In this document: in pieces, positions 18,689 through 26,768 of the stretch
How the letters are laid out: each line of letters starts with the position of its first letter
Numbering within the stretch: the stretch's first letter is position 1
Assembly: GCF_000314855.2 (NCBI RefSeq)
Contig: NZ_KB233222.1
Coordinates: forward strand, 1,808,774-1,872,773
Origin: Providencia burhodogranariea DSM 19968
GTDB lineage: Bacteria > Pseudomonadota > Gammaproteobacteria > Enterobacterales > Enterobacteriaceae
DNA length: 64,000 nucleotides
Reading direction: 5' to 3'
Position numbers and translations under genes: made by a program
Notes under the pieces: model-generated
The model's database searches: none
What the model saw: only the letters and a program-made list of their open reading frames with translations
Told to the model about the DNA's origin: nothing

Positions 18689-18880
18689 TTAAATAGCTTT
18701 AGGTGCTGTTTTATTAGTTTGTTTTGATTTAGCCTTGTGGGTATGAGATTTAGCTTTACCATCTGCTTTAGCTGCCGAAATGCTACTTGGTGCGGCAGGC
18801 TGAGAAACTGGTGTTGCAGCCATTGCTCCATATGAAAGTAAACTTGTCAGTGCTGCGATTGCGATCATTGTACGTTTCAT
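18689..18880 (-). CDS. Small secreted Ala/Lys-rich protein (Asr-like character)
   Basis: A 63-residue precursor with a typical signal peptide (MKRTMIAIAALTSLLSYGAMA) cleaved before ATPVSQ. The mature peptide of about 42 residues is rich in Ala, Ser, Lys and His (KADGKAKSHTHKAKSKQTNK). Composition recalls the acid-shock protein Asr of enterics, but it lacks that protein's long Lys/His repeats and I would not assign the name. An AGGT ribosome site and the strong downstream terminator show it is a real monocistronic gene. Confidence 0.7.
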   Translation of the reverse strand: MKRTMIAIAALTSLLSYGAMAATPVSQPAAPSSISAAKADGKAKSHTHKAKSKQTNKTAPKAI

Positions 18881-19458
18881 GGGTATTACCTATATAACAA
18901 AAGGAGAAGAATTTACCTTGTGCTGGTAATTGCTGAGCACAGAAATGAAAATATTCCTCCCCACGAATAAACGCAATATAATATACACAAAAATGAAACA
19001 ATTTTCACAAGTTCACAAAACTCATAATTCTTGATTATTGCTCAAAAAAAAAGCGATAAATTAAGCAATAAAAAATCGACCGCTATTTTTATTGAAACTG
19101 GCGTTAAATCGATTAGCCGTCATATACAAAAAGAAGAGACAATACCAATGAAAGGTATACTCTCCATAATAATGCCTTGTTTATTTAAATAGGAAAGCTG
19201 ACCGTCACTAACTGACTATTATTAATGCGTTAGTAACCATACTTTAAGTACAGGTATCTGATAGTGCTGCAATGACTCTTCTACGAACAATCTTGTCTGC
19301 TTTAATTGCATAATGTGGTGTTTATATCCTGGGTACCTAACAGTAAACCCACGCGAGCTATAAACTATACCTAGCCACTAATCAGACAAAACAGTGTTTG
19401 CCACCCTACCTTCGTTTTGTCGTCATCTGACATTTTTAAAACCGCAAACTACAAATGC
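18881..19458. other. Spacer between the small secreted-protein gene and the tRNA cluster
   Basis: No gene was recognised. GACAAAAC (19385-19392) pairs with GTTTTGTC (19414-19421). The part from about 19220 to 19440 looks less AT-rich than the rest, but no coding or RNA family was identified there. Confidence 0.35.
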
Positions 19459-19484
19459 AAAAAGCCACCCGAAGGTGGCTTTTT
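19459..19484 (-). terminator. tRNA operon terminator
   Basis: AAAAAGCCACC (19459-19469) pairs with GGTGGCTTTTT (19474-19484) around a CGAA tetraloop. It lies 39 bases beyond the 3' end of the last tRNA-Leu on the minus strand and gives a five-U tract there. Confidence 0.9.
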
Positions 19485-19523
19485 CTTTACTCTAACTTAC
19501 TGATTGCTCAGTTAAGTTTAATA

Positions 19524-19610
19524 TGGTGCCCAGGGCGGGACTTGAACCCGCACAGCCTTACAGCCGAGGGATTTTAAATCCCTTGTGTCTACCGATTTCA
19601 CCACCTGGGC
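19524..19610 (-). tRNA. leuZ: tRNA-Leu (TAA), copy 2
   Basis: 87 bases with an encoded CCA end (TGG at 19524-19526 on the plus strand). The acceptor arm is GCCCAGG, the anticodon loop TTTAAAA gives anticodon UAA, there is a long class II variable arm, and the T loop is GGTTCAAGTCC. It closely resembles E. coli leuZ and occupies the same place after tRNA-Cys. Identical in sequence to the copy at 19717-19803. Confidence 0.97.
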
Positions 19611-19654
19611 TAAATTCTTGAGGTGTGCCTCAGATTCTAACCTAAATCAAACAA

Positions 19655-19675
19655 AAGCCACCTAGAAGGTGGCTT
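19655..19675 (-). terminator. Terminator-like hairpin between the two tRNA-Leu copies
   Basis: AAGCCACCT (19655-19663) pairs with AGGTGGCTT (19667-19675). It is a near copy of the terminator at 19459-19484 but with a 3-base loop and no long U tract. It looks like a duplicated, decayed terminator that allows readthrough to the second tRNA-Leu. Confidence 0.6.
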
Positions 19676-19716
19676 CTTACTTCTTTAACTTTCTGATTAC
19701 TCAGTCAAGTTTTATA

Positions 19717-19803
19717 TGGTGCCCAGGGCGGGACTTGAACCCGCACAGCCTTACAGCCGAGGGATTTTAAATCCCTTGTGTCTACCGATTTCACCACCTG
19801 GGC
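19717..19803 (-). tRNA. leuZ: tRNA-Leu (TAA), copy 1
   Basis: 87 bases, CCA encoded, anticodon UAA, class II variable arm. The sequence is identical to the copy 193 bases further along the transcript. Third tRNA of the Gly-Cys-Leu-Leu minus-strand operon. Confidence 0.97.
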
Positions 19804-19810
19804 CAAATTT

Positions 19811-19884
19811 TGGAGGCGCGTCCCGGAGTCGAACCGAGCTACACGGATTTGCAATCCGGTGCATAACCGCTTTGCTAACGCGCC
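19811..19884 (-). tRNA. cysT: tRNA-Cys (GCA)
   Basis: 74 bases with encoded CCA. The acceptor GGCGCGT pairs with ACGCGCC, the anticodon stem-loop GGATTGCAAATCC has anticodon GCA, and the T loop is GGTTCGACTCC. Same neighbourhood as E. coli cysT between glyW and leuZ. Confidence 0.97.
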
Positions 19885-19908
19885 TTTGCTCAATCTTTAA
19901 ATCAAGAT

Positions 19909-19984
<76 letters not shown>

Positions 19985-20137
19985 CTAAAGCTTTCGCTTT
20001 TCAAACTGGCTGATTTACTTATTTTTTTTCGTAAACCTAGTTGCCGTTCGATGCGTTGCATTCTACTGATTTCACATTTTGAGTCAACACAATTATTTAA
20101 AAAAAACATTCATTCGCTGTTTTTTCAATCATATCGA

Positions 20138-20686
20138 TCACGCTTCGCTCAAATCGCCCCATGCAGCCCTCAAATATTGATACATTGACCAAAAAGTTAA
20201 GATGGCTGCAATGTACAATAATGCAATAGCGAGGTTTTCAATAAGTAAATTTGGGCGCCACAGTAATCCGACTAAAGACATCATTTGTGCCGTTGTTTTA
20301 AATTTACCTATCCATGAAACGGCAACACTGCTTCTTTTACCAATTTCAGCCATCCACTCTCTTAGAGATGAGATGATAATTTCACGAGCAATCATAATTG
20401 CAGCAGGCAATGTTACATACCAAATATCAAAACTTTCTGTGACCAAGACCAGTGCTGTAGCCACCATGACTTTATCTGCGACGGGATCAAGGAACGCACC
20501 GAATTTAGTCGTTTGCTTCCATAACCTCGCTAGATACCCATCAAACCAATCAGTTACTGCCGCTATCACAAAAATAAATGCGCTAACGAATGGGCCCCAG
20601 CTCACAGGCAAATAAAAAGCTAGAACAAAAAACGGTATCAGGATGACTCGAAATAGGGTCAACCAAGTAGGAATATTTAATTTCAT
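20138..20686 (-). CDS. pgsA: CDP-diacylglycerol-glycerol-3-phosphate phosphatidyltransferase
   Basis: This 182-residue inner-membrane enzyme makes phosphatidylglycerophosphate from CDP-diacylglycerol and glycerol-3-phosphate, the committed step to phosphatidylglycerol and cardiolipin. The CDP-alcohol phosphotransferase signature is complete near residues 43-69: DWFDGYLAR, then [11 protein letters not shown]. About four membrane spans are visible. Starting at MKLNIPTW gives the same length as E. coli PgsA (182, MQFNIPTL); the extra upstream residues would start at TTG. It lies 57 bases after uvrC. Confidence 0.97.
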   Translation of the reverse strand: MKLNIPTWLTLFRVILIPFFVLAFYLPVSWGPFVSAFIFVIAAVTDWFDGYLARLWKQTTKFGAFLDPVADKVMVATALVLVTESFDIWYVTLPAAIMIAREIIISSLREWMAEIGKRSSVAVSWIGKFKTTAQMMSLVGLLWRPNLLIENLAIALLYIAAILTFWSMYQYLRAAWGDLSEA

Positions 20687-20743
20687 CATGCTCAGTAACT
20701 TTTTGACCAAGTTGGATATTATAAGTATGGTGCCTTAAGACAC

Positions 20744-22576
20744 CTACTGTTTCAATGCATTATAAATCTTTTCTGCAAGCGCGTATGAGATCGAGGGCAC
20801 TTTTGCAATCTCTTCTACACTCGCATTTTTCAGAGGCTGCAATCCTCCCATATATTTTAGCAGCATTTGACGACGTTTTGGCCCAATACCTTCAATTGAT
20901 TCTAACGCACTGGTATTTTTAACTTTTGCACGGCGCTGGCGGTGACCCGTAATTGCATGGTTGTGCGATTCATCACGAATATGTTGGATCACATGTAGTG
21001 CCGGTGAGTCTGAAGGTAACGCTCTTCCCTCTCCTTCTGGTTTAAAAAATAACGTTTCTAAACCTGCTTTACGATCGCTGCCTTTAGCAACTCCAATCAA
21101 TAACGGCCGATTTTTATCCCAATCTACATCAAGTGAATCAAACACATCTTTAGCTTGGCCTAACTGCCCTTTGCCACCATCAATAAAAATAATGTCTGGC
21201 ACTTTACTTTCGTCGAGATGTTTTCCATAGCGACGCGTTAAAACTTGATGCATCGCAGCATAATCATCACCCGGCGTGATCCCCGTGATGTTATAGCGCC
21301 TATATTCGGATTTAACAGGCCCATTTTTATCAAAAACGACACAGGAAGCGACTGTTTGTTCTCCCATAGTATGAGAGATATCAAAGCATTCCATTCGGGA
21401 TATTGAGTCTAATCCAACAACTTTAGCCAATGATGACAATCTTTGATGAATTGTTGATTGTTGTGCTAGTTTGGTCAAAAGCGCCGTTGATGCATTGGTT
21501 CGAGCCAATTTTAAATAACGTGCCCTTGCACCTCGTGGCTGAGTTTGAATTTGAATTTTTCGCCCAGCAATTTGCGAAAGTGAGTCAGCCAATAAATCTT
21601 TTTCTGGCAAGGCAAAGTCTAATAGGATTTCCCCTGGCAGCGTGCGGTTTTCACTACCTTGTAGATAAAATTGACCAAGGAATGTTTGTACAACTTCGTC
21701 AAGTAAGGTACCAGCAGGAATTTTAGGGTAATAGCTGCGACTCCCTAATACCTTCCCTTGCCTGATAAATAAAACATGAATACAAGCGAGTCCCGATTCA
21801 AATGCAACACCAATTACATCGAGATCGTCTCCATCGCCTGATACATATTGCTGTTCAGTTACCGCGCGAACTGCTTGAATTTGATCACGAAAACGAGCTG
21901 CTTCTTCAAAATGTAAATTTTGACTCGCTTTTTCCATTCGTTCAATAAGGCCAGTTAAAACTTGTTGATCTTTGCCTGTCAGAAATAACCGAACATAGTT
22001 GACTTGTTGTTCATACTCTTCGTCACTGACTAGCCCTTTCACACAAGGACCTAAGCAACGTCCTATTTGATACTGCAAACAAGGTCTTGACCTATTTTTA
22101 TACACACTATCTTCACACTGACGAATGGGGAATAATTTTTGCATCAGTGCTAATGTTTCCCTTACAGCATAAGAGTTAGGGAATGGCCCAAAATACTCAC
22201 CTTTGGCATGCTTTGCGCCGCGATGCATAGATAATCGTGGGTGAGCTTCTTTACTCAGGAAAATATAAGGGTAAGATTTATCATCACGTAATAACACATT
22301 ATAACGCGGCTGATACAGCTTGATATAGTTGTGCTCAAGCAATAATGCCTCAGTTTCGGTATGCGTTACCGTTACATCAATGGAGGCGATATTTTTGACT
22401 AGTTGCTCAGTCTTTCGGCTACTCACATTGATACGAAAATAACTAGAAAGCCGTTTCTTTAAATCCTTTGCTTTACCAACATATATAACCGTTCCTCCAG
22501 CATCATACATTCGATAGACGCCGGGTTGATTGGTAACCGTCTTTAAAAACGCTTTTGGTTCAAACTGTTCTAACAC
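20744..22576 (-). CDS. uvrC: UvrABC nucleotide excision repair subunit C
   Basis: This 610-residue protein cuts DNA on both sides of a lesion in the UvrB-DNA complex. In order: an N-terminal GIY-YIG nuclease ([25 protein letters not shown], residues about 19-43), a Cys-containing region ([13 protein letters not shown]), the UVR UvrB-binding helix pair ([13 protein letters not shown], near 212), the RNase H-like C-terminal nuclease ([22 protein letters not shown]) and helix-hairpin-helix repeats at the end. Length equals E. coli UvrC. The start codon is GTG and overlaps the end of uvrY, with AGGA about 10 bases upstream. Confidence 0.97.
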   Translation of the reverse strand: MLEQFEPKAFLKTVTNQPGVYRMYDAGGTVIYVGKAKDLKKRLSSYFRINVSSRKTEQLVKNIASIDVTVTHTETEALLLEHNYIKLYQPRYNVLLRDDKSYPYIFLSKEAHPRLSMHRGAKHAKGEYFGPFPNSYAVRETLALMQKLFPIRQCEDSVYKNRSRPCLQYQIGRCLGPCVKGLVSDEEYEQQVNYVRLFLTGKDQQVLTGLIERMEKASQNLHFEEAARFRDQIQAVRAVTEQQYVSGDGDDLDVIGVAFESGLACIHVLFIRQGKVLGSRSYYPKIPAGTLLDEVVQTFLGQFYLQGSENRTLPGEILLDFALPEKDLLADSLSQIAGRKIQIQTQPRGARARYLKLARTNASTALLTKLAQQSTIHQRLSSLAKVVGLDSISRMECFDISHTMGEQTVASCVVFDKNGPVKSEYRRYNITGITPGDDYAAMHQVLTRRYGKHLDESKVPDIIFIDGGKGQLGQAKDVFDSLDVDWDKNRPLLIGVAKGSDRKAGLETLFFKPEGEGRALPSDSPALHVIQHIRDESHNHAITGHRQRRAKVKNTSALESIEGIGPKRRQMLLKYMGGLQPLKNASVEEIAKVPSISYALAEKIYNALKQ

Positions 22577-23229
22577 CCTAATAAATCCTGTTTGGCTAAA
22601 ATTAACCCATAGCTGATAGCAATATGAGTTAATTCTACATCACTACGAATATTAAGTTTACTAAACATTCGATATCGATAGGTATTTACTGTTTTTGAGC
22701 TAAGCGTTAGCCGCTGCGCAATTTGTTTTATAGGCACACCTTGAGTGATTAATAGCATGATTTCAAGCTCGCGAGTTGATAAAAGTTCATATAAATCAGT
22801 TTGATTTTTTTGATTGACACGTTGCAAAGCAATAGTTTGTGCAATATCTGGTGAAATAACCTTACGGCGAGCGTTGACTATCTGTATTGCTTCGACTAGT
22901 TCATCCTCCGCTATTTTTACACTTAGTACACCATAAATACCGAGGTCAAGCGCTTTAAGTAAAAAGGAATGATAGTTTCGAATGTTATAAACAATAATAC
23001 GGACATCAGGCTGAACTCGCCTTAACGTTTGCAATGTTTTTAATGAAGCAAACTGACAAATATCACTATTCACGAGAATAATATTAGCTTTTTGTTGTCG
23101 ATTCCAAGTGATTGCTTGTTCTAATAAAGGTAATGATGTAACAATATTACAACGCTTATATTTATTAAAAATAGTATCAAGCCCACGAATAATGATATTA
23201 TTATCATCAATTATTACAACCCCAAGCAT
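22570..23229 (-). CDS. uvrY: UvrY/GacA-type regulator with degenerate receiver domain
   Basis: 219 residues in the usual place before uvrC, overlapping it by 7 bases. The C-terminal LuxR-type helix-turn-helix is intact ([25 protein letters not shown], then [18 protein letters not shown]) and close to E. coli UvrY, which activates csrB/csrC. The receiver is not. The acidic pair D8-D9 remains, but the phospho-acceptor D54 is N54 (codon AAT at 23068-23070), T82 is N82, and the conserved K104 position holds V with K at 105. Phosphorylation by BarA would therefore be lost or altered. The start codon is supported only by length. Confidence 0.9.
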   Translation of the reverse strand: MLGVVIIDDNNIIIRGLDTIFNKYKRCNIVTSLPLLEQAITWNRQQKANIILVNSDICQFASLKTLQTLRRVQPDVRIIVYNIRNYHSFLLKALDLGIYGVLSVKIAEDELVEAIQIVNARRKVISPDIAQTIALQRVNQKNQTDLYELLSTRELEIMLLITQGVPIKQIAQRLTLSSKTVNTYRYRMFSKLNIRSDVELTHIAISYGLILAKQDLLGC

Positions 23230-23561
23230 TCCGCCCCCTTATATTTAACATACATTGACATCAACACCTCCATAAATAGCAATTTCACAAAATAATATAT
23301 ACGAATTTTCATTTGTTATTTTGCAATAGGCTTTAAATTCAAAAAACACATATTAAAAACAACTTAATCAATTAAATAAATAATCAAGGTAAATATAAAT
23401 AATCGCCAACAATTGATGTAAATATAATAATTTAAAATATATGTGTTAAATTTTACAAGCTAGCCTTTGAATAATAAAATGATAATACGAATAGTTGAGT
23501 GACATACGATACTGGTAATGGACGTTATGTCACTTAAAGTATGAAATATTGAGTAATTAGA
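23230..23561. other. Spacer between pepT and uvrY
   Basis: AT-rich, no gene seen. AGTGACATA (23498-23506) pairs with TATGTCACT (23526-23534), a 9-base stem with a 19-base loop and no U tract, downstream of pepT. The uvrY promoter must lie in the right-hand, AT-rich half as transcribed on the minus strand (about 23230-23480). Confidence 0.4.
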
Positions 23562-24794
23562 TTACTTTTCACCCACTAAACGGCAAATAGTTTCTGTGAC
23601 TAAATAACTTTTCTCAAATGAACTTATTGGTAAAAATTCAAATCTAGAATGAAAATTTAGTGCCCCTGTAAAGTAGTTCGGTGTAACAATACCTCTAGCG
23701 GACAATGCGGAACCATCGGTCCCTCCACGCATTTGGATGACTTTAGGTTCAATACCTTGAATTTTCAATGCAGAAAAAATTAAATCGATAGCTGTACGGT
23801 CACTTCCTAATGAATCACTAATATTGCTATATACATCATCTATTTTAACGTCAATTTTTGCGCGTGGATGACGACGTCTAATTAACTCAACTACCTCACC
23901 AATATAGCGTTTACGTGCTTCATAACTATTACGATCAAAATCACGAATTGCTATTTTTATTTTTGCATTGTCTGAGTTTGCAATTAAATCTGTAAAATAG
24001 AAATAACCTTCACGCAGCTCGGTATGCTCTGGAGCATCCAAGCGATCAAAACAACCAATAAAATCATGTGCGACACGAATTGGATTTAATAAAACATTTT
24101 TTGCAGACATTGGATGAGCCGAAATTCCTTTAATAGACACTTCGACAGAAGCAGCATTAAAAGTTTCATAAACCACTTCCCCTACGGCACAACAGTCAAT
24201 GGTATACGCAAAATCGACTTTAAAACGAGACAAATCCATGATTTTGGCGCCACGTAAACCGATTTCTTCATCTGGAACAAAAGCAACATAGATATCCCCA
24301 CAATCAAAATTAGCATCTTGTAGCTTATTCATTAATTCCATTACAACCGTGATTGCTGCTTTATTATCTGCGCCAAGCACACTAGTTCCATCGCTGAAAA
24401 TAATATTTTCCCCGATATAAGGTGCAGCTTCTGGGTGATCCGTGGCTTTAAACCATACATCTTCTTCCGGATTTAAGCAGAGATCTTTGCCTTGGTATTT
24501 TAAAGTCTGTGGCTTGATTACTGGTGATAAACCAACATTAACTGTATCTAAATGAGTAACAAAACCAATTTTAGGTGCAGAAGGTTTATTACCAGAACGA
24601 ATGGCATAAAGAATAGCGTGTTCATCAATATAAATATATTTTAAACCGTAGCTTTCTAACTCTTTTGCAAGGAGTTTAGCTAAATTACGTTGCCCTTCAG
24701 TGCTTGGAATGATTGTATTTTCCGCATTACTTTGACTTTCAATTGCTAAATAGCGAAAAAAGCGTTGTTCAAGCTGTTGACCTAATTGATTCAT
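23562..24794 (-). CDS. pepT: Peptidase T (tripeptide aminopeptidase)
   Basis: This 410-residue cytosolic M20-family zinc enzyme removes the N-terminal residue of tripeptides (E. coli PepT 408). Di-zinc ligands are visible in order: His in GFVTHLDTV, bridging Asp in LGADNKAA, catalytic Glu pair in VPDEEIGLRGA, Asp in YTIDCCAVG, and the C-terminal His in ALNFHSRFEF. The lid dimerisation domain occupies roughly residues 210-320 (KGISAHPMSAKNVL). Monocistronic, with spacers of more than 300 bases on both sides. In enterics pepT is anaerobically induced; no FNR site was verified here. Confidence 0.96.
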   Translation of the reverse strand: MNQLGQQLEQRFFRYLAIESQSNAENTIIPSTEGQRNLAKLLAKELESYGLKYIYIDEHAILYAIRSGNKPSAPKIGFVTHLDTVNVGLSPVIKPQTLKYQGKDLCLNPEEDVWFKATDHPEAAPYIGENIIFSDGTSVLGADNKAAITVVMELMNKLQDANFDCGDIYVAFVPDEEIGLRGAKIMDLSRFKVDFAYTIDCCAVGEVVYETFNAASVEVSIKGISAHPMSAKNVLLNPIRVAHDFIGCFDRLDAPEHTELREGYFYFTDLIANSDNAKIKIAIRDFDRNSYEARKRYIGEVVELIRRRHPRAKIDVKIDDVYSNISDSLGSDRTAIDLIFSALKIQGIEPKVIQMRGGTDGSALSARGIVTPNYFTGALNFHSRFEFLPISSFEKSYLVTETICRLVGEK

Positions 24795-25180
24795 GTTTTG
24801 TTCCCTTTATCTTATCCCACCGACTTATTGTACAAGCCACCATGTATAGTCATTATCAGAATCACTCCAAGCATTAGATTCCCAAATAAAGAAAGAACAC
24901 TTTCAGAGTGATTAATACATCAATTTTAAACAATATCATTGTTGTTAAAAACATATCAACACTCAAATTGCATAGCGTTTTTAGCTATATATTATGTATA
25001 ACGAATATAATCAAAGAAACCACTGAAAACATATTTAATAAGAAATAAGTCACTAACATAATACTAAAAATAATAGATAAAAAATATTTGAATAAATAAA
25101 TTACAAATTCATAATAAAAAATATTAAAAAAGGAATAAAAATCATTCCCTTTCTCATATAATAAAAACAACGTATGTATT
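24795..25180. other. AT-rich spacer upstream of pepT
   Basis: 386 bases between psiE and pepT, very AT-rich from 24960 on. No gene or hairpin convincing enough to call. A 79-codon frame overlapping psiE was rejected. Confidence 0.4.
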
Positions 25181-25597
25181 CTATTCTCGTTTAAGTTTCT
25201 CTGTATTGGCAATATATAATGCAATCACCAAAACCAAAATCGCCCCAGCGTGGAGTAATGTTGTCATTGGATCACTGTGGTCAACAATAATTAACCGTAT
25301 CACCGCAGTAATACCGATATAGATAAAATATCGTAATGGAAAATGATACCCTGACAAAAAATACTTAGTTATCAATGCAATAAACTCAAAATAAAGGAAA
25401 TAAATAACAATTCCTTCTAGTAATTCGTATGCTGTTACACTTTTACCGCCACTAAACATCAATGACGCCATCATATATGTTTCTTTTACTAAGAAAAAAA
25501 TAAGTACAATTGCCAGTCCAATCAAACAAATATTCAATACCCATTGCAAAAACCATGCAATATTACTGGCGTGCCGCATATTTCTCATACTATCCAT
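25181..25597 (-). CDS. psiE: Phosphate-starvation-inducible membrane protein PsiE
   Basis: This 138-residue inner-membrane protein has four hydrophobic segments (about residues 15-37, 58-80, 86-104 and 111-130). It closely resembles E. coli PsiE (136 aa), including the [19 protein letters not shown] and [19 protein letters not shown] segments. Its function is not known beyond induction by phosphate starvation and CRP in E. coli. It stands alone; I did not verify a Pho box. Confidence 0.92.
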   Translation of the reverse strand: MDSMRNMRHASNIAWFLQWVLNICLIGLAIVLIFFLVKETYMMASLMFSGGKSVTAYELLEGIVIYFLYFEFIALITKYFLSGYHFPLRYFIYIGITAVIRLIIVDHSDPMTTLLHAGAILVLVIALYIANTEKLKRE

Positions 25598-25834
25598 TTA
25601 TCATATTTCCTAAACAGTGACATATCATTATATTGCGTGTCATCATTTTTACATATCAAAGTGACAAAATAAAATTTTTCCTGTTGTGGACGCACAAAGA
25701 TATCTGTAACTCCTTACTAACTTGAGATGTAAGCCCTTTCATTTACTTACATCCATGACCAACAGTATTTTGAGTATAAAAATGGCTTAGTATAAATGGT
25801 TGAAAATAGATATTTACAATAGCTATCTTTTGGA

Positions 25835-26239
25835 TTATTTACTCATCATATTAATGATATCTTGCTCGGTTAACATCACCGTTTTTTCAATGAAGTTGTA
25901 ATACTTAGGCTTGCTGTCCACAAATATTTGTAGCGACATATCAGCATTTTTACTTTCGTCAAATAGCGCAGCAGCCACATAATAAGATGAAGGGGAGTTA
26001 AGATGATAAAATAGATGGGTTCCACATCTTTGACAAAATCCACGTTCCCCCCACTGCGACGATGCAAAGCGAGTGACTGACTCTTCACCTTCAATGGTAA
26101 TATCATCATGGCAGTCAATACTAAAACCTGGACCACCATTCCAGCGTTGACACATGCTGCAGTGACATACGTTAATTTTATTAAGAGACTGGTTAGTACT
26201 AATTTTTACAGCTCCACAAAGACATTGCCCTTGATACAT
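25835..26239 (-). CDS. GFA/CENP-V-fold zinc protein
   Basis: This roughly 134-residue protein has the Cys pattern of the GFA (glutathione-dependent formaldehyde-activating) family: GQCLCGAV at the start, VCHCSMCQRW near residue 26 and FCQRCGTHLFY near residue 68, together binding two zinc ions. Members adopt a beta-tent fold and some act on glutathione-formaldehyde adducts. No formaldehyde dehydrogenase gene lies nearby, so substrate is unassigned. I used the second ATG because AGGA sits 6 bases before it. Confidence 0.85.
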   Translation of the reverse strand: MYQGQCLCGAVKISTNQSLNKINVCHCSMCQRWNGGPGFSIDCHDDITIEGEESVTRFASSQWGERGFCQRCGTHLFYHLNSPSSYYVAAALFDESKNADMSLQIFVDSKPKYYNFIEKTVMLTEQDIINMMSK

Positions 26240-26307
26240 CATATTTCCTGTTGCTATAAAATTTTAGGCATAATTATAGAGTGACACCCCTAAAATAAAA
26301 ATAGCAA

Positions 26308-26571
26308 TTAAGATTTTTTGTGAACTATGCGAAATTGACGGCCATTAAAACGCCTATCAGTTGTTATTTCTACAAGTTCTAATCGATTAATTTCAATGTA
26401 TTCACGCAATGATTCAATATCACCTGAATCTTGAGTAGTACTTTGTTTCAATAGGTGTTCTACCTTTACACCTTCATTCGGAGTAACGACTTCTGTTGCT
26501 TGCGCAAATACGGACGCACTGGTGAACAATGCAATTCCGATAAATAATTTCGAAAAAAAATGTGTTTCCAT
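26308..26571 (-). CDS. Small secreted hypothetical protein
   Basis: An 87-residue precursor with a signal peptide (METHFFSKLFIGIALFTSASVFA) and a charged mature part of about 64 residues. A helical segment (GDIESLREYIEINRLELV) and a basic end (FNGRQFRIVHKKS) are visible. AAGGGG lies 6 bases before this ATG; the longer frame adds 32 residues with no ribosome site. Family not recognised. Confidence 0.65.
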   Translation of the reverse strand: METHFFSKLFIGIALFTSASVFAQATEVVTPNEGVKVEHLLKQSTTQDSGDIESLREYIEINRLELVEITTDRRFNGRQFRIVHKKS

Positions 26572-26768
26572 TAAATTCCCCTTATTGCTTGCCTTTGTTT
26601 TAGCGCAATACCCTGTCAAAAAATACAGGTAACAAGTAAGAATTTGGTGAGAATTGTAAACCAACAAGTAAATACAAACAAATTCAATAGATTACAGTAA
26701 GTTTTAAAAACAAAAATAAACCGCCAAAATAAACACCTCTAATAGCGGCTATTTCTGTTTATTGATGA

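Noticed and set aside
22570-23229. uvrY as a pseudogene
   Set aside because: The frame is full length and the DNA-binding domain is strongly conserved, so altered control is more likely than decay.
24985-25224. 79-codon hydrophobic frame
   Set aside because: It overlaps the end of psiE, is extremely AT-rich, has no ribosome site and resembles no family.
26581-26667. N-terminal extension of the small secreted protein at 26308
   Set aside because: The extension has no ribosome site, whereas the internal ATG has AAGGGG and starts a clean signal peptide.
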